38,127 bases of DNA, taken from contig MU277805.1 of assembly GCA_022385805.1 (NCBI GenBank), forward strand, positions 1 to 38,127, written 5' to 3'. Under the pieces are notes generated by a model. It had not been told where the DNA came from. It saw only the letters and a list, made by a program, of their open reading frames with translations, and did no database searches. Shown one piece after another: positions 9,434 to 21,000 of the stretch. The DNA is from Pilatotrama ljubarskyi (lineage: Eukaryota; Basidiomycota; Agaricomycetes; Polyporales; Polyporaceae). Position 1 is the first letter of the stretch. Each line of letters starts with the position of its first letter. The translations under genes and the position numbers were made by a program.

Positions 9434-12400
9434 ATGGCGTCCACGTTCGAGATAGAGATGAATCAGTACACGCCCGCTGCGGGCGCAATCTTGACCCCAG
9501 CACTTCCCAGGTCAGGACCAAGCCAGTCGTTGCTGTTTGGCAACGCAGAGTCTCAGGACGGGCAAGGCGGTGAAAAAGGCGAAGGACGGGCGCAGGAATT
9601 TAGCGAAGCATCGGTACGTTTTCCACTACCAGGCGTGCTAGCTCGTGCTCAGAAATCACGTCAAGGGACAGCCCAGCGGGCCCGATACAAGCGGACCGCC
9701 GGCCGCGCCGACTCGAACCTCGCTCCCGGAGGCCTGGAAGCCTCCGTCCTATGAGGTATGTTCACTCGCATATCCCTACGCTTTGCTTTGGGTACTCATT
9801 GCACGACAGGAGCTGTTGGAGCAGCGGAAGGACCTGTTCACTGCGGAAGAGAAGGAGCAGGCATGGAACGAAGTCACCCAGATTGTCAAGACCTACAGCG
9901 ACGAGATGATAGAGCGATGGAACTCGGAAATAGACACTTACCTTGTCTACGTGCGTCTTCATGATTGGTCTCTTCAGTCGACTTTTCTGATAATCTTGAA
10001 CATCGGGGTACAACAGGCGGGTCTTTTCTCAGCCATCGTCACCGCTTTCAACGTTCAGTCATACTTGCCGCTCCAGCAGCAACCTGATCCTACCCTCGCT
10101 GCCGTCATGCAGATCTCTCTGCAGCTTAGCGGCCTCTCTATCAACACGCCGTTCGTCAACTCCAGTCATGCTCCCTTCGGAGCATCCGATGCAGCCCGTG
10201 CGGGTCCAGCGCCTGGCCCGCCGCCTGGAGCTGCGACCGTGGCGCTCAACACTCTCTGGTTCTCCAGCCTCGTCCTCAGCCTGTCGTCGGCCTCGATCGG
10301 CATCATGGTCAAGCAGTGGCTCAACGAGTACAAGTCCGGTCTGCCTTCAGGCTCTCAGAAAACCTCTCGAGAGACTGCGGAAACTCGAGAGAGCGCTCGA
10401 CTGCGGCAGTACCGACTCAACAACCTCATCAAGTGGCGTGTGGACGTCGTTGTCCTCGCCATCCCCGTCCTTCTCCAGCTCGCACTCGCCTTCTTTCTCA
10501 CCGGCCTCCTCGTGCTAGCCTGGACCCTCCATGACACTGTCGCGGCCATCACCACCATCTTCGTAGCTCTTCTTGTGATCTTCACCCTCGCCACCATTGT
10601 CCTCCCCTCGGTCAAGAGCAGCTGTGCTTATCTATCTCCCCAGGCGCTGGTCCTCGACACTATTTTCCAGACAACGCGGTACATCTTCTGCCGAACGCTT
10701 TACGCTTCTGCCTGGACAGTCCATAATTGGGCATTGTTGCGTCTTTATCGTGATGATGTCACCCTACGTCGACCTATACAGCTGGTTGAGCGCATCGCTA
10801 TCGGGGTACAAATCTGGTGTCGGTGGAGCATTCCGGAGGGTACCGTGCCACCACGCACTTGGCGTACGCGCGAAAAGGAAGACATTGCCTGGTCGAGTGA
10901 CTCCCTCGATTCTGACCTCTTCGCCATGGCGTACGACACTAGCCTCGCGGACCCAAACATCCTGGACGCTGCTGCAAGATGCCTCACAGACGCCAACAAG
11001 ACGACCGTCATCCGGGCCTTCGATCGCCTCCATGCAGTCGCTGCAAAACACTTTGGCCCAACCAGCGCGGTCCGTCATGTAGTTGCCTCTGCAAGGGCTT
11101 CCTCCATCGTCCTGTGGTTGAATACTGCGCTTTCTGTGCTTTCGCAACCGGCTTGTGCATCCAAGTCGACTCGAGATCAACTGCAGCATTACTTGTACTG
11201 TATCTGGCATTCTGTCAGCCGTCCATCCCGCCTGCTGAGGCACATTCCAACTGGATTTTGGGCGTGCTCTTGGCTGCCATATGGGACGAGTCTTCAAGTT
11301 CACAGACAGAAAACGGCGCAAGTGACAGCGTGTTCAGGGTGTACCCTGGCACGGTGCGAACGGCACTGAGGGAGCTAGATTTCGATGGGCAGATAGGTGG
11401 TAAGGCGCTTCGCCACAGTGAGTGAGATGCTCGCTTCGATGCTCATCAGCTGACTCAAGTTGTGGTGTTTCCTCTTGCTAGTCGCTGCAGCGGTACACCG
11501 ACGGCTATGGGGCGAAGCTCTGAATATGAGCTCAGGGGATGAGTTCTTCCCATCTACAGATCTAGTCCACATCCTCGTGAGATGTCGGACTAGGATGATG
11601 ACGGCCCCTGATGCCTCCGAAGATGACCGAAACACGCTGTGCACATATACCGAAGAGGCGCTGGGTCAGTTCCAGGCGGCGCTGGGAAAGGTGGATTGCA
11701 ACACTGTCACCTGGTCTCATCTTGGTGCGCTGGAGAGACTCCTTCGTACTCTGCACAACGAGCACACCCCTGCGAGGCCACTCGTTCGCATGGAGTTTAT
11801 ACTGGCCGTCCGATATTTCCTCAGTACGGTGAAGTCTCGGTCCGACTTGGACCGTTACGACCGAAGCAAAATCGAAGAGTGCGAAACCAATCTGAATGGA
11901 CTCGAGTCGATGATCCAGAGCGACAACTCCCTTCCCCCGGCGACAGGATTACAGTAGGTATTCCTCTCGTCACGAGGCGCTTTGAACACTGCTCACCTCC
12001 GTCCTCTCACTTGTCCCTCAGCTCGGCCGCCGTTCGCGCAGTATCATCATCGCAGCCCTCAACTCCATCGCACCCAGTCGAGGAGCATGCGGAGCGTAGC
12101 TCGCGCTCTGCCAGGTCCACCCGCTCCGATCACGATGACTGCAGCCCCAAGCCTACCTCATCTCAGACTGGTCTGACCTCCTGCTCATCCGCCGCGGCTG
12201 TCTTTGCGTCGCAATCACCACTATCGCACCCCGTCCAAGAACACGCCCTCGAGGACGGCCCTGCTGACCGCGTCAAGCCTCCGGCTCGCAAGGATCCCGC
12301 GCACTTCATCGCGGAGTCGTCTTCTCCCACCGTCCCAGCCGCCATCTCGCCGCGGCAAGCACGCGAGTCGCAATCCGTCCAGAAGCATGCGGAGAGCAAC

Positions 12401-12844
12401 CGTGGCCATTTTGACCGTGCAAACACCGCTGTCCCCTCCGACCCAGGTCTCCCCTCTCAGGCTTCGTCTGACGCGCGCTTCGACTCGCGTTCTGGCGCGG
12501 CCTCTACGTCGCAATCCCATCCGTTGCATCACGTCCAGACGCAGGCCGAGGACGTGTCGAGCGCTGCCAACCCCAATCCCTCAGATTCCGTCGAGCCCTG
12601 CGAAGCGTCCAAATCCGATCCTCCCTCGTCTTCTGGCCTTGCCTATGGCAGCTCGCCCGCCGGCTTATCCTCGAAGTCACGGTTCGCTCCAGCGCCCCCG
12701 CCCGACGATGAGCAGAAGGACAACAACTTGCCTTCTTCCCCGGCGACTGTCGAGACTGTCGAGCAGGCTTGCGACACTCCTCACCCGCAGGCTGTGTGCA
12801 CCTCCGCGTCCACCGAGTCACTCCCACCGCCGAACAGTGCGTGA
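9434..12844 (+). pseudogene. DUF6535-type membrane protein, copy 2 (single frameshift in exon 4)
   Basis: Six-exon gene: 9434-9613, 9672-9755, 9810-9950, 10017-11417, 11482-11953, 12022-12844; introns 58, 54, 66, 64 and 68 nt. Exon 1 gives MASTFEIEMNQYTPAAG; exon 3 gives ELLEQRKDLFTAEEKEQAW and IERWNSEIDTYLVY; exon 4 carries four hydrophobic helices and AYDTSLADPNILDAAARCL. Exon 6 encodes a Ser/Pro-rich tail with five degenerate repeats of 47-55 residues. Exon 4 changes frame between about 11220 and 11260: the upstream frame would stop at 11369, the downstream frame runs on correctly into donor 11418. Relative to copy 1 there are two extra bases around 11236-11252. All other splice phases fit, so this is one lesion (or a sequence error) away from intact. 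Function of the family is unknown. Confidence 0.82.
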
Positions 12845-13010
12845 GAGTGAGGCGGCGCGCGGCGTCATCGATCATCCCGCGGCCTGAACGCGCCTGCAGC
12901 ACTCCGTCTCGGGCGCACGCGGACTCGCGTTGCTTGCGGGCCGACGCCGCTCTCTCAGCGTTCGAATTTGATTCTTTCCATGGCCACTCGACGTACTAGT
13001 ACACGCTCAT
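11634..13010 (+). repeat. Donor-like segment duplicated into copy 4
   Basis: From mid exon 5 through intron 5, exon 6 and about 165 bp of 3' flank this stretch is closely matched by 29037-30410, including the intron sequence and the stop region. Outside these limits the two loci fall back to ordinary paralogue similarity. The segment is the likely source (or a sister of the source) of the graft in copy 4. Confidence 0.78.
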
Positions 13011-14189
13011 CTGTTCCCCGGTCTTTCTGCCCCTCATATTCGCGACGCGTTCAATCTCAGACATTTATGCTCTCCTCTGTATCACTAGTTGTAGTTTCCT
13101 AACCCCCCCCCCCCTCCCGTCTCGATCTCGTGCTGTCTGTCCTATACTGCACACCCTCTCCTAACCTTTTTGTGTACCTGCCAGTCTATCGCTTTGCGGT
13201 CTCAGGCTCGTTATTTCCCTATGTACTTACTATCCGTCCTGCGGCGCTCTCCACTTCATATCTTGCAGCAGCTCGCTCACATCCTCGTTCGCTTCCTCCG
13301 ATACCTCTGCCCCTTACCGTTGTTGTGATGTAGAACGTTGCGGTCTTCTCCGGTAGTCGACTTCACGTTATATATATACTTGCTGTATGCTCCGTCGACT
13401 TGCTCCCTAGACATAGCAAGCACGACTGAGACAGGCGGGGTCGGCCGATGAGAGTCTCAGTCGCGCGCACGCGTGTAGACCTGCATGTACTCAGTGTGTC
13501 TTCACAGCGTCGGGGCCAAAATGCTCATCGCGATGATACGCATGTACGTCCGCGTGCGGGGTGGGTGCCGCGTCTGGATCGTTCGCGTTGTGATGGCACG
13601 CCAGGCCCCTCGCTCCGGCACCGGCGTGAAGGCCGCCGAGGCTCTAGATACGCTCACCCGCAGAGGTAGACAGACGGGTTGTACTGACATGACCGCCCCC
13701 CCAAGATGTGTCGCGGTACGCGAGGAACGCATAGGCAGCGGCGCGCATTGACGCGATTTTGGTCCGCACGAAACCTTAATCGCCCGGGTACAGGGCGGGT
13801 CGCGCTTGTACGGACCCTCCGAGTCGAACTTGGCGCTTCTACTCAGCTGATGGGCGGGTCGTCAAAACCGAGCAAACTGTGCCGAGAGACGTGGGCGCAG
13901 GAAGGACGTAGTGTCATAGATGTGCTCACTCTCGATATGTCCGATAGGTCTCGCGCCGTGTTGTTCTATCGGAGCTGACGCTTCTCGGAAGGGGCCTGCG
14001 AGAGGGAGACGTCAGCGCGCGATACCTAGCGAAGAACGTCACACATACCGCACGATAGGGCTCACCTGCACGCAGCCGGAGCGCTCTCGAAACAGAAGCT
14101 CATCGACAGAGACCTGAAACACTTCAGGACATAGGTGCAGGATACGTTAGTAGGGCCATCGAGGACTCCACATCCACACATGTGAGTGC

Positions 14190-14960
14190 GTACTGTACCT
14201 CGCCTGCAGATTTGACCATCCCCGCTCGGCAGCTGAAGCGCAATGCAGGCCCAGCAGGAGGAATCGTGTGATGAGCTTCGTGTGGGTCCAGAGGGCTCGG
14301 ACGAGCGCATGCGCGAGGTATGTAAACGTGGCTACGGCGCGAACACAGCGTCAGGGACGTGTGCGCGAGGCTGAGAGGCACGAGAAATCTGTTTCTTGCT
14401 CGGCGCTCTTCGTTGCGTGCGGCTGAATGCTATCAAATCCTCGATATCAGTGGATGGAGGTGAACCAATCAACACGGCAGTGTCAGCTGCAAAGGCATGC
14501 GGGGATGAGCGTAGAGGACGACTCGGAGGCTCACGTTGGTCGCGATGCGGACGCTGTCCCGGAGGACGGACGCTGCTGGCCCTGCAGTACAATCTCGCCT
14601 TTTTTTGAGCTGCTTGACAAAGACCATACCATCATTTTGAGGCGCACAATGAATGCGAAGTAGCGTTGCGCACCGTATCATGTTGAGCGGGATGAGGGCG
14701 AGAGGATGCGCGAGTACTTGGTCGGAACCAGCGAATGTAAGGCACATGCATATTCGACGAGAATACTGTGCATGCCATAATTATTGCCATGCGTTTCTCA
14801 GTACGCAATCCTGATATGCTACTAGGGTGCGATCGCCTGTGCCAAAGTAATCGGATGGAACGAGGACTGACCTGGACCGGCAGCACGTCTCGCGGTACAT
14901 GCATAAGTGATGTCTACCAGCGTACGGTGACCAAGCCGCCTTGCTTGATGTGCACGCTGT
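14190..14960. repeat. Spacer block nearly identical to 22580-23320
   Basis: By eye, the last 300 bases of this block differ from unit 3 at about seven positions, whereas neighbouring spacer sequence and the same block in units 1 and 4 are clearly more diverged. It holds no recognisable gene. This suggests recent exchange between units 2 and 3, or selection on the block. Confidence 0.75.
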
Positions 14961-17616
14961 GTTGTATTCCAGCTGGGTGCTGACTGTCGGGGTGAGTCGT
15001 GGTTGGTCGTCGAGTGCCTGCCTCTGCGAACCAGCGCGTCGAGCGGAGAGAGAGGTTGGCAAGCGCCGAGGGACTCCGGACCGACGGCACCCGCTGCTGT
15101 CCCTCGGTCTTCTCGGCGTCGCTTAGCTCGCTCTCCGTCTCCTCGATGTCCACCCCATCATCTCCGAGTCTCGGCACGAGCACTGAGTCTTCCTCGACGT
15201 GATACCGGCCGCCGTCTCCTCGAGCACCGAACCCATGTAGTCCAGAACTACCCCCGCATCTCTAATCTCCCCTACTCTCGCCGATCTGTCTTGTCGCCGT
15301 CTCATTGGCCAATCATCGACATCCCTCGGCCTCGACCTACTCGGACCACGGTCGCTCAGTCGCCGTGCTGTTGACGAGTCCTCCGGTACGTCTCTGCCCA
15401 TATCCTGCGTGCATATATATGAGCTCGTCCTGCAGCCTCTCACTGACTCTACTCCAGCACATTTCTGCCCCTCCGTGCTGGACGGCCCCACCCTCTTCAT
15501 CCTCGCACCCTCGTTCTCTCTGCTGACGACTCGACTGTCCTGGCCGCCCTCTCCTGCCATCTTCTGCATCCTAGCTTCGCTCAGCCAGAGCCCCTTGAAC
15601 CCGGCTGTCCGTCATTTCAACCGTCTCGTCCTCGGTCCACTCTGCTGCACTCAGCTCGTCCTCTGCCCTGTGTCAAACCCCTAACCTCCGCATGTCAGAC
15701 CACCATGCTCCAGCGTAAGGCGAATTCGAGCGCGAGGAACGGCCCTCACCCGCAATCTCATTCAGTACGGCATCACTAGCTCTGCAGTCGTTCTCTACAC
15801 CTCCCGGTCAATCCGGGCGAGCGCATTGACATCGCCCCCCGCAACCGGGCTAGCTCGTCTATCTCAACCGTAGACAATCCAGTCGGAGCGCTTGCCATAG
15901 AATCCAGTAAGTGTACACCCCATTCGCTCTGCACCGGACTAAGTGTCGCATTGAACTCGAGATCGGTTGAGGTATGTGCACACTCGCGCGTGAGGCATCT
16001 TCGTGCCGTCCGTCAAACTGAGAATATGCGACTGCCATGGCAGACGGCGGGTACTGCGACTCACAACACCGCGCGTCTCTTCTATTCCCCCGGGCTCTAC
16101 TTGGTCTCATTATATTAAATCCTGGATCCACGGCAATCCCTCGCATAGCACCTCATCACGAGGAATTACAGAGCCAGTGCAGTGCAACTTTTGTCTTCGT
16201 TCAGCACTCGCCACCATGGAAGACGTCGCACAGCTTCCGCATAAATCGCGAATCGCGAATGGCTATGACACCCACCTGACGCGCACGCGCACGCGAGCCA
16301 TCGTCCAGAGGGGCACATATCCCACGTCATCGCCGTAGGCATCGTTCAAGCAAGGCTTGGCGAGGTGCGCGCCGCTGCGCGTTTTGCGGCGCTTGCCGTT
16401 TCTCGACGCTCCCCTACCGATGGTGGGCTCTCAACCCGGGCCAGCAACTCGTATGCATACACGTGGCCAGACGGTTCGCCTGTGTCTCCTGTTGCGGACT
16501 TACCACACAGTCTCGCTCGAGACAAGTGGCCTCCGCCGACGGCGACGTATACTGGCCATTTGGTCGGCTCGAGGGCACAAGACCTTCTGGGAAGTCGCAT
16601 CGGATCGTAGGGGTGCCCGTCGTGCTGTGCTCAGCCCCGCTCGTCTCCCTCACCGACCGTATTTTTTTTCTCCGTGATCGAGCCATGGAATGACGCGAGA
16701 GCAAACGGCACGCGTCGTCATGGGCCAAGCCACTCTGGACGCGGCGTCCGCCGCCACGCGAAGCGGCATGCCTGTCGGTACTAGCAGGCAGATCCGACGA
16801 CTTCAGGAGAGTACGGTGCGAGCATCTGCTCTAGCGTACTAAAGGAATTCTCGCCCGCGGCATGCGACGATCGCCGTATGCCCGCATCTTCTCCGAGTTC
16901 GAATAGAATAGGACACGGCGGTGTCCAAAATAATCTATCGGTCCCCCTCCAATGCACAAGCCGAAGTTCAAGAAAAGGATAGGGCGCTCTGAGGCTTCGA
17001 CGATGTGAGTACCCCCCTCCTTCCGCTTCCGCACTGCACGGTGTGATGAAGTACGGGTAGAAGCCTTCCGCGTTCAGTTCACCCTGGGTAGAAGAGGAGG
17101 GAGATGATAGTGCGGGGCGGCGAAGCTCAACCCTTGTGGGCCATGGATGCCCAGCCGCTTGGGCGATGCTCGAGCGCGACGCCGCAGGTGCCCTCGTCTG
17201 GTGCGATATACAGTACCTGAGCTTGGACCGGCTCGGAGTCGCACAGGTATCGTAGGCATGCGCGCATTGCTGATCGACCGGGCGTCCCAGCAGGCCCCCA
17301 CCGTGAGGTTGAAAGAGAAGCGCCGCGCGTCCGCTCTGTGCGCGAGACCGTCAGAGACATCCGGCGTAATCTCAGGCAAGTGGGCGACCGAAGTCATTCA
17401 GGCGGCAGGGGCGCAGAAGGTGCGCCACGGGTGCGGGGATGGAGAAAGTGCGTTACTATATTGCAACACGGAAGGGTGACATCAGGTTCTGCAGCGCCTC
17501 TGAAGGCTGTGCTCTTGGGGCTAGAATACAGGTAATCACGAAGTCGTATGCACCGCGATCATCTCTCGCCATGAGTTATCGGGCCTGAGTGAACGACATG
17601 CTCACCGTTCCTCATA

Positions 17617-17820
17617 CTCTGCAGCGCTCTTCAGAATGTGGCAGTACTATGTGCCTGCCATGTATCGCCCGCGTCAGATGTGGCGTGCCCTCGTGGTGGA
17701 CCGGGGAACCGCAGACGTACGTGTCTGCTATACATCGAAGAACAGTTCTCTACAGCGGTCTGACAGCAGCCTAAGGTTTTGTGTCTGCGGCGAGTCGTGG
17801 TGGACCGAGCATCAGAACAT
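17617..17820 (+). promoter_or_regulatory. Conserved upstream block of the DUF6535 genes
   Basis: About 200-400 bp before the start codon each gene has the same block: CTGCAGCGCT-like start, then a stretch ending TCGTGGTGGACCG.GAACCGCAGAC. Positions of the GTGGTGGACCG core are 9138, 17692 and 17796 (gene 3), 25784 (gene 4), and 33770 (with one change) and 33873 (gene 5). In genes 3 and 5 it occurs twice, about 100 bp apart. It may hold promoter elements; it might also be a relic coding block. No TATA box close to the gene start was found. Confidence 0.3.
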
Positions 17821-18016
17821 CGCTGCCTTCGTTGGCAGCCTAGCATTCAGACCATCATCCCCCGAGCCCACGCTGCCATCCCTCATCTCACGTCCACTCT
17901 TGCTCATACTCTCAAGTCCTCGCCCACGCATCCTCTCCCTCACCGCTTCCGACCCTCCTGTTCGCAAGCCTCTTTGCTGACGCCTTAGCGCAAGCTTCAC
18001 TGTCACCACTGTCGCG

Positions 18017-21000
18017 ATGGCGTCCCCTTTCGAAATAGAGATGAACCAATACACGCCCGCGGCGGGCACAATCTCAGCCCCAGCACTCCCAAGATCGGGA
18101 CAAAGGCCGCCGTCGCTCTCTGGCAACGCAGAATCCGAGGGCGGGCGAGGCGGCGATCAAGGCGAAGGACGGGCGGAGGGATCTAGCGAAGCATTGGTAC
18201 GTTCTTCACTACCAGGCGTGCCAGCTCGTTCTGAAAAATCACGTCAAGGGACAACCCAGCGGGCCCGATTCAGGCGGACCGCCCGCCGCGCCGACTCGAA
18301 CCTCACTCCCGGAGGCCTGGACACCTTTGTCCTACGAGGTAAGGCCATTGGCAGATTCCCACGCCGTGCTCTGGATATCCATCGTACCACAGGAGCTGTT
18401 GGAGCAGCGGAAGGACCTGTTCACGGCAGAGGAGAAGGAGCAGGCGTGGATTGAACTTGCCCAGACCGTCAAGACCTACAGCGATGAGATGATAGAGCGA
18501 TGGAATTCGGAAATTGACACTTATCTCGTCTACGTGCGTCTACATGATCTTCCTCTTTGGTCGACTTTCCTGATAATCTCGAACATCGGGATACAACAGG
18601 CGGGTCTTTTCTCAGCCATCGTCACCGCGTTCAACGTTCAGTCGTACTTGCCACTGCAACAGCAACCTGATCTCACCCTCGCCGCCGTCATGCAGATCTC
18701 TCTGCAGCTCAACAGCCTCTCCATCAACCCTCCCTTCGTCAACTCCACTCACCCCGCCTTCGGATCGTCCGACGCAGCCCATGCCGGTCCAGCGCCTGGG
18801 CCAGCCGCTGGTATCGCGATTGTGGCACTCAACACGCTCTGGTTCTCCAGCCTCGTCCTCAGCCTCTCGTCGGCCTCGATCGGGATCATGGTCAAGCAGT
18901 GGCTCAATGAGTACAAGTCAGGCTTGTCTTCAGGTTCTCAGAAGACCGCTCGGGACTCTCAGGAAACTCGGGAGACTCGGGAGAGCACTCGACTGCGTCA
19001 ATACCGACTCGACAACCTCATCAAGTGGCGTGTCGACATCGTCGTCCTTGCCATCCCCGTCCTTCTCCAGCTCGCACTTGCCTTCTTTCTCGCAGGCCTC
19101 CTGGTACTGGCCTGGACCCTCCATCACACTGTGGCGGCGATCACCACTGTCTTCATAGCACTCCTGGCGATCTTTACACTCGCCACCATGCTCCTCCCCT
19201 CGGTCAAGAGCAGCTGCGCATATCTCTCTCCCCAGGCCCTTGTGCTTGACACTGTCTCGCAAACAATGCGGTACATCTTCTGCCGAACGCTTTACGGTCT
19301 TGCCTTTACAATCTGGGATTGGGCGGACGGCTGTCTGACTCATGATGATGTAGCCCTACGTCAACCTTTACATCTCGTTGGGCGCATCACTGGGATTGTC
19401 AAACTTTGGTGTCGGGGGAGTCGGAACGGTCCGGACCGTACCGTGCCACCACGCTCCTGGCGTACGCGTGAAAAGGAGGTCATTGCCCAGTCAAGGAACT
19501 CCCTCGATTCCGACCTCTTCGTCATGGCGTACGACACTAGCCTCGCAGACCCAAACATTCTGGACGCTGCTGCAAAATGCCTCACAGACGTCGACAAGAT
19601 GACTGTCATCCGAATGTTCAGTCGCCTCCATGCAGTCGCTGCCGGTCACTTGAATCAAGTTAGAATACCTATTCAGGTGGCTCATCATGTGATGGATTCC
19701 GCAAAGCTTTCCTCCTTCGTCCTGTGGTGGAACACTCTGCTTTCCCTGCTTGCAACACCACCCTCTATATTCACTGAGTCGCCCAACTTGTACTTGTCAG
19801 CTCTAACAGAACTCAACGTATACTGGACCCTGGGGATAACTGTGAACTATTTTACTAACTCACCCGACTGGCAATTGGGCGTGCTGTCAGCTGCCATGTG
19901 GAATGTCGATTCGGAGAGGTCTTGCACTGGAAATAGTGCGCGCCTCCCTGTTCTGGAGGAGTTGGTGAGTGTGGCGTGGATTCAGCTGGAGATGAATGGG
20001 CAACTAAGCTGCAAGGCAATCGGCTACTGTGAGTGAGATGTTCACCCTCCGCGCTCATCGGCTGACCGCAGGGGTGGGGCTTGGCATCTTGCCAGTCACT
20101 GCCGCCGTGAACCAAAGGTTGCGCATACTATATTCGAATATGGAGTTCCAGGAGGAGTTCCACATTTCTACGAAGCTAATCCACATGCTCGTGGTATGTC
20201 GGACTAGGATGATGAACACCCCTGACTCCTCTGACAGTGACCGAAACACGCTGTGCATGCATACCCAGGAGGTGCTGGGTGAGTTCCAGGCGGCGCTGGG
20301 AAAGGTGGATTGCGACACTGTCGATTACAATGACCTCATCACACTGGAGGAGCTCCTTCTTACTCTGCACAAAGAGCATACCCCCGCGAGGCCACTCGTT
20401 CGCATGAAGTTCATCTTTGCCGTTCGGAATTTCCTCAGCAGGGTGAAATTGTCTCGCTCTGACTGGCATGATTTTAACCGAGGTGAAATCATGCGTTGCG
20501 AACGCACGCTGGGTCAGCTTGAGTCAAAAATCCAGAGCGACAATCCTCTCTCACCAGCTGCGATGGAATCCCAGTACGTATCGTCTCTCACAATACAGGC
20601 TTTGATGGGGCTGCTGATCTTCGCCCTCTTGCCGTTGCCTCAGCTCGCCCGCCGCTGGCGCAGTATTATCATCACAGCTCCCAACTCCATCACACCACAT
20701 TCAGGAACAGGCGGAGGGCAGCTCATGCTCCGAGTCCACCAAGTCCAATCGTGCAGATTCCGATGACTCCAACCCCGAGCCTACCTCATCTCATGCTCGT
20801 CTTGCTTCCACTTCGCGGGCTGGCGCGGCTTCCACATCACAACCGCACCTGTCGCACCCCGCCCAGGAACAGGCCGAGGACAGCGCTGCGGAGACCCCAA
20901 GACTCATCGACTCTTACGGTCTCGGCGATCGCGTGCACCCGTCGGCCGAGCCCTCTCCTCCCACCGCGGGCGCCGCCCCAGTCGCCACTTCGCAGCCGCA

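Larger units (their letters stand above)
12845..18016. other. Spacer 2: conserved unit spacer
   Basis: No convincing gene. In order: C/T-rich 3' flank with a run of 13 C at about 13100; block with minus-strand peptides shared with units 1 and 3 (13440-14110); a block 14190-14960 almost identical to unit 3; the uninterrupted counterpart of the MITE site (about 15095); C/T-rich 15380-15680; a block with gtaagt at 15908-15913, the counterpart of possible donors in units 3 and 4; the conserved ATG at 16215; and a block 16590-16830 shared with unit 4. Short frames on both strands look conserved, but they follow from DNA similarity and are broken by indels. Confidence 0.5.

Noticed and set aside
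9645..11369. A 574-codon uninterrupted frame as the full product of copy 2
   Set aside because: It runs through introns 2 and 3, which happen to be open, and its last 40 codons are out of frame relative to all paralogues; it is not the real protein.
13099..13112. Run of 13 C in spacer 2
   Set aside because: Simple homopolymer in a C/T-rich 3' flank, shared in shorter form with other units; no feature inferred.
14914..15183. Minus-strand frame with ESELSDAEKTEGQQR shared by units 2 and 3
   Set aside because: Lies in recently exchanged spacer sequence; in units 1 and 4 only fragments remain, and no splice context or domain supports a gene.
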